This document shows positions 63,182-64,000 of a stretch of DNA of 64,000 nucleotides, piece by piece. This DNA is from an uncultured Allomuricauda sp. (GTDB taxonomy: Bacteria; Bacteroidota; Bacteroidia; Flavobacteriales; Flavobacteriaceae). The notes beneath the pieces are model-generated. The model had not been told where the DNA came from, did no database searches, and worked only from the letters and a program-made list of their open reading frames with translations. The stretch spans positions 1 to 64,000 of the forward strand of contig NZ_CAKZYF010000216.1 in NCBI RefSeq assembly GCF_937884665.1, written 5' to 3'. Each line of letters opens with the position of its first letter. The first letter of the stretch is position 1. The translations under genes were made by a program, and so were the position numbers.

Positions 63182-63730
63182 CTATCTTATTTTACTTAGC
63201 CATTCTGCCGATCCTCCCATAAACTCCGCGATATACTTCGCGGGTACCCTGCGAACTACCTCATTACATTCTTCCAACAAATATTGAAACAAATCCTTGC
63301 TGCCGAGCGTTACCTGCTTCGTATGGAATTCACTTAAGGTCAGTATCACATATTCCCTTTCGGCCTCGTAGGCTTTCCTTAACTTATCATCCTTCTCCAG
63401 GGCATTGAGTATAGCTTCCTTTTTAACCACGGCAACCTCAGATTTCATTATGGCCTTTAGTTGACATTCTGATTTAGAATCACTGAAATAACTGCTCAGA
63501 ACGGTCATCATAGGGTGGAATTTCTCCAAGTAAAAATTGACGGTTCTAAATTTTTCTGTCTTTAGGTTGTACTGCTGGCACACAAACCCTCCTTTGAGGA
63601 TCAAGAACACTTTATTGCTTTTTTCTCCCAGATTGACCGCACATTGATGGGTTTTAAAAGTAAGTGGCTTTCCGTTTTTTTTGATGAATTCAATCAACTC
63701 GTGTTTGCGGTATCTACTTTGATCGGGCAT
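63182..63730 (-). CDS. Crp/Fnr-like cyclic-nucleotide-binding-type regulator, atypical
   Basis: A 182-residue protein with a cNMP-binding-type beta-barrel in the first about 120 residues (VFLILKGGFVCQQYNLKTEK and FHPMMTVLSSYFSDSKSECQ), a long helix, and a C-terminal helix-turn-helix remnant (VPAKYIAEFMGGSAEWLSKI). The cAMP-contact residues of true Crp are not visible. Such short Crp-like proteins are common in flavobacteria. The signal and targets are unknown. The gene is far from the nitrate island, so I do not connect it to that regulon. Confidence 0.82.
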   Translation of the reverse strand: MPDQSRYRKHELIEFIKKNGKPLTFKTHQCAVNLGEKSNKVFLILKGGFVCQQYNLKTEKFRTVNFYLEKFHPMMTVLSSYFSDSKSECQLKAIMKSEVAVVKKEAILNALEKDDKLRKAYEAEREYVILTLSEFHTKQVTLGSKDLFQYLLEECNEVVRRVPAKYIAEFMGGSAEWLSKIR

Positions 63731-64000
63731 TTATCGAAACGCATTGAGGTTTATACCAATCCTAAATGTTATAGTATATAGGAGCTGGAATAGCTACATA
63801 ATACTTTACTTATACTCTTTTTCTCACAAAAATGACTTGTGTAGTGCTTTCTATGCCCCAAAAATGGCCATCCCTTCAAACTTATCGGTATAGCCCACTT
63901 TTTGTCTTGAATTAATTCAACTCCTTCAATAATTTAACAATTCACTTTAAAAAAGTTACATTCTCGCTCTATTCACTACTATTCCCCTCTGAAGTTGAAT
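63731..64000. other. end of window, no gene recognised
   Basis: A/T-rich sequence upstream of the Crp-like gene, with no ORF, repeat or RNA structure that I can support. It continues beyond the window. Confidence 0.5.

Noticed and set aside
63182..63730. Crp-like gene as the regulator of the nitrate island
   Set aside because: It is 10 kb from the island, lacks visible cofactor ligands, and the shared sites have NarL-type 7-2-7 rather than Crp/Fnr (TTGAT-N4-ATCAA) form.

Overview
The window looks like chromosome of a marine-type flavobacterium (Bacteroidota, family Flavobacteriaceae). The reasons are: promoters of the TTG-N17..23-TAnnTTTG type instead of classical -10 boxes, A-rich leaders with little Shine-Dalgarno, the gene order DUF177-rpmF-fabH-accB-accC, an STN-TonB receptor behind a sigma/FecR pair, and many protein families typical of the group. 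The species cannot be named from sequence alone. I see no rRNA, tRNA, CRISPR array, insertion sequence, integrase or phage gene, so the region reads as stable chromosome.

Layout. (1) Positions 1-14602 hold six tandem, divergent FtsX/MacB-type ABC permease genes of about 800 codons, the first cut by the window edge and by an in-frame TAG, followed by one ATPase gene. (2) 14599-22555, minus strand, is housekeeping: a lipoprotein amidase, an FAD oxidoreductase, accC, accB, fabH, rpmF, a DUF177 gene and pdxA. (3) 22611-34667 is mixed: ribE, a sodium:solute symporter, a TauE-type exporter, a cupin protein, a membrane-bound AraC regulator, a TPR histidine kinase with its LuxR-type regulator, a small membrane protein, a SIMPL protein and a giant MORN-repeat exported protein. 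(4) 34802-53610 is dominated by a complete assimilatory nitrate island. (5) 53649-59362 is a probable iron/siderophore uptake unit: palindromic operator, ECF sigma, FecR, TonB receptor, DUF4374 lipoprotein. (6) 59638 to the end holds a membrane LytTR regulator, DUF2306 protein, MscS channel, HdeD-like protein and a Crp-like regulator.

How the nitrate island works together (inference from families and order). Nitrate would cross the outer membrane through a beta-barrel porin and be taken up by an NrtA-NrtB-(ATPase)2 ABC importer. A 1177-residue cytoplasmic nitrate reductase, fused to its own FAD and [2Fe-2S] electron-input module, would reduce it to nitrite; NirB/NirD would reduce nitrite to ammonium, with CobA supplying the siroheme precursor. 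A histidine kinase with a NarX/PilJ-type sensor is encoded in the nirBD operon and a NarL-type response regulator lies about 10 kb away. The nirB/cobA, nrtA and nitrate reductase promoter regions share a 7-2-7 inverted repeat (consensus about TAMGTAT-N2-ATAYGTA), the geometry expected of NarL-family dimers, which suggests one regulon. Behind the reductase is a protein that looks like a sulfite/nitrite-reductase-fold relic fused to a rubredoxin, an attractive uncharacterised electron-transfer partner.

The most unusual items are the six-permease/one-ATPase array with a nonsense codon, the reductase-reductase fusion and its rubredoxin partner, the shared 7-2-7 operators, and a second shared palindrome (CCCTG-N4-CAGGG) near the TPR kinase/LuxR pair and the MORN-repeat gene.
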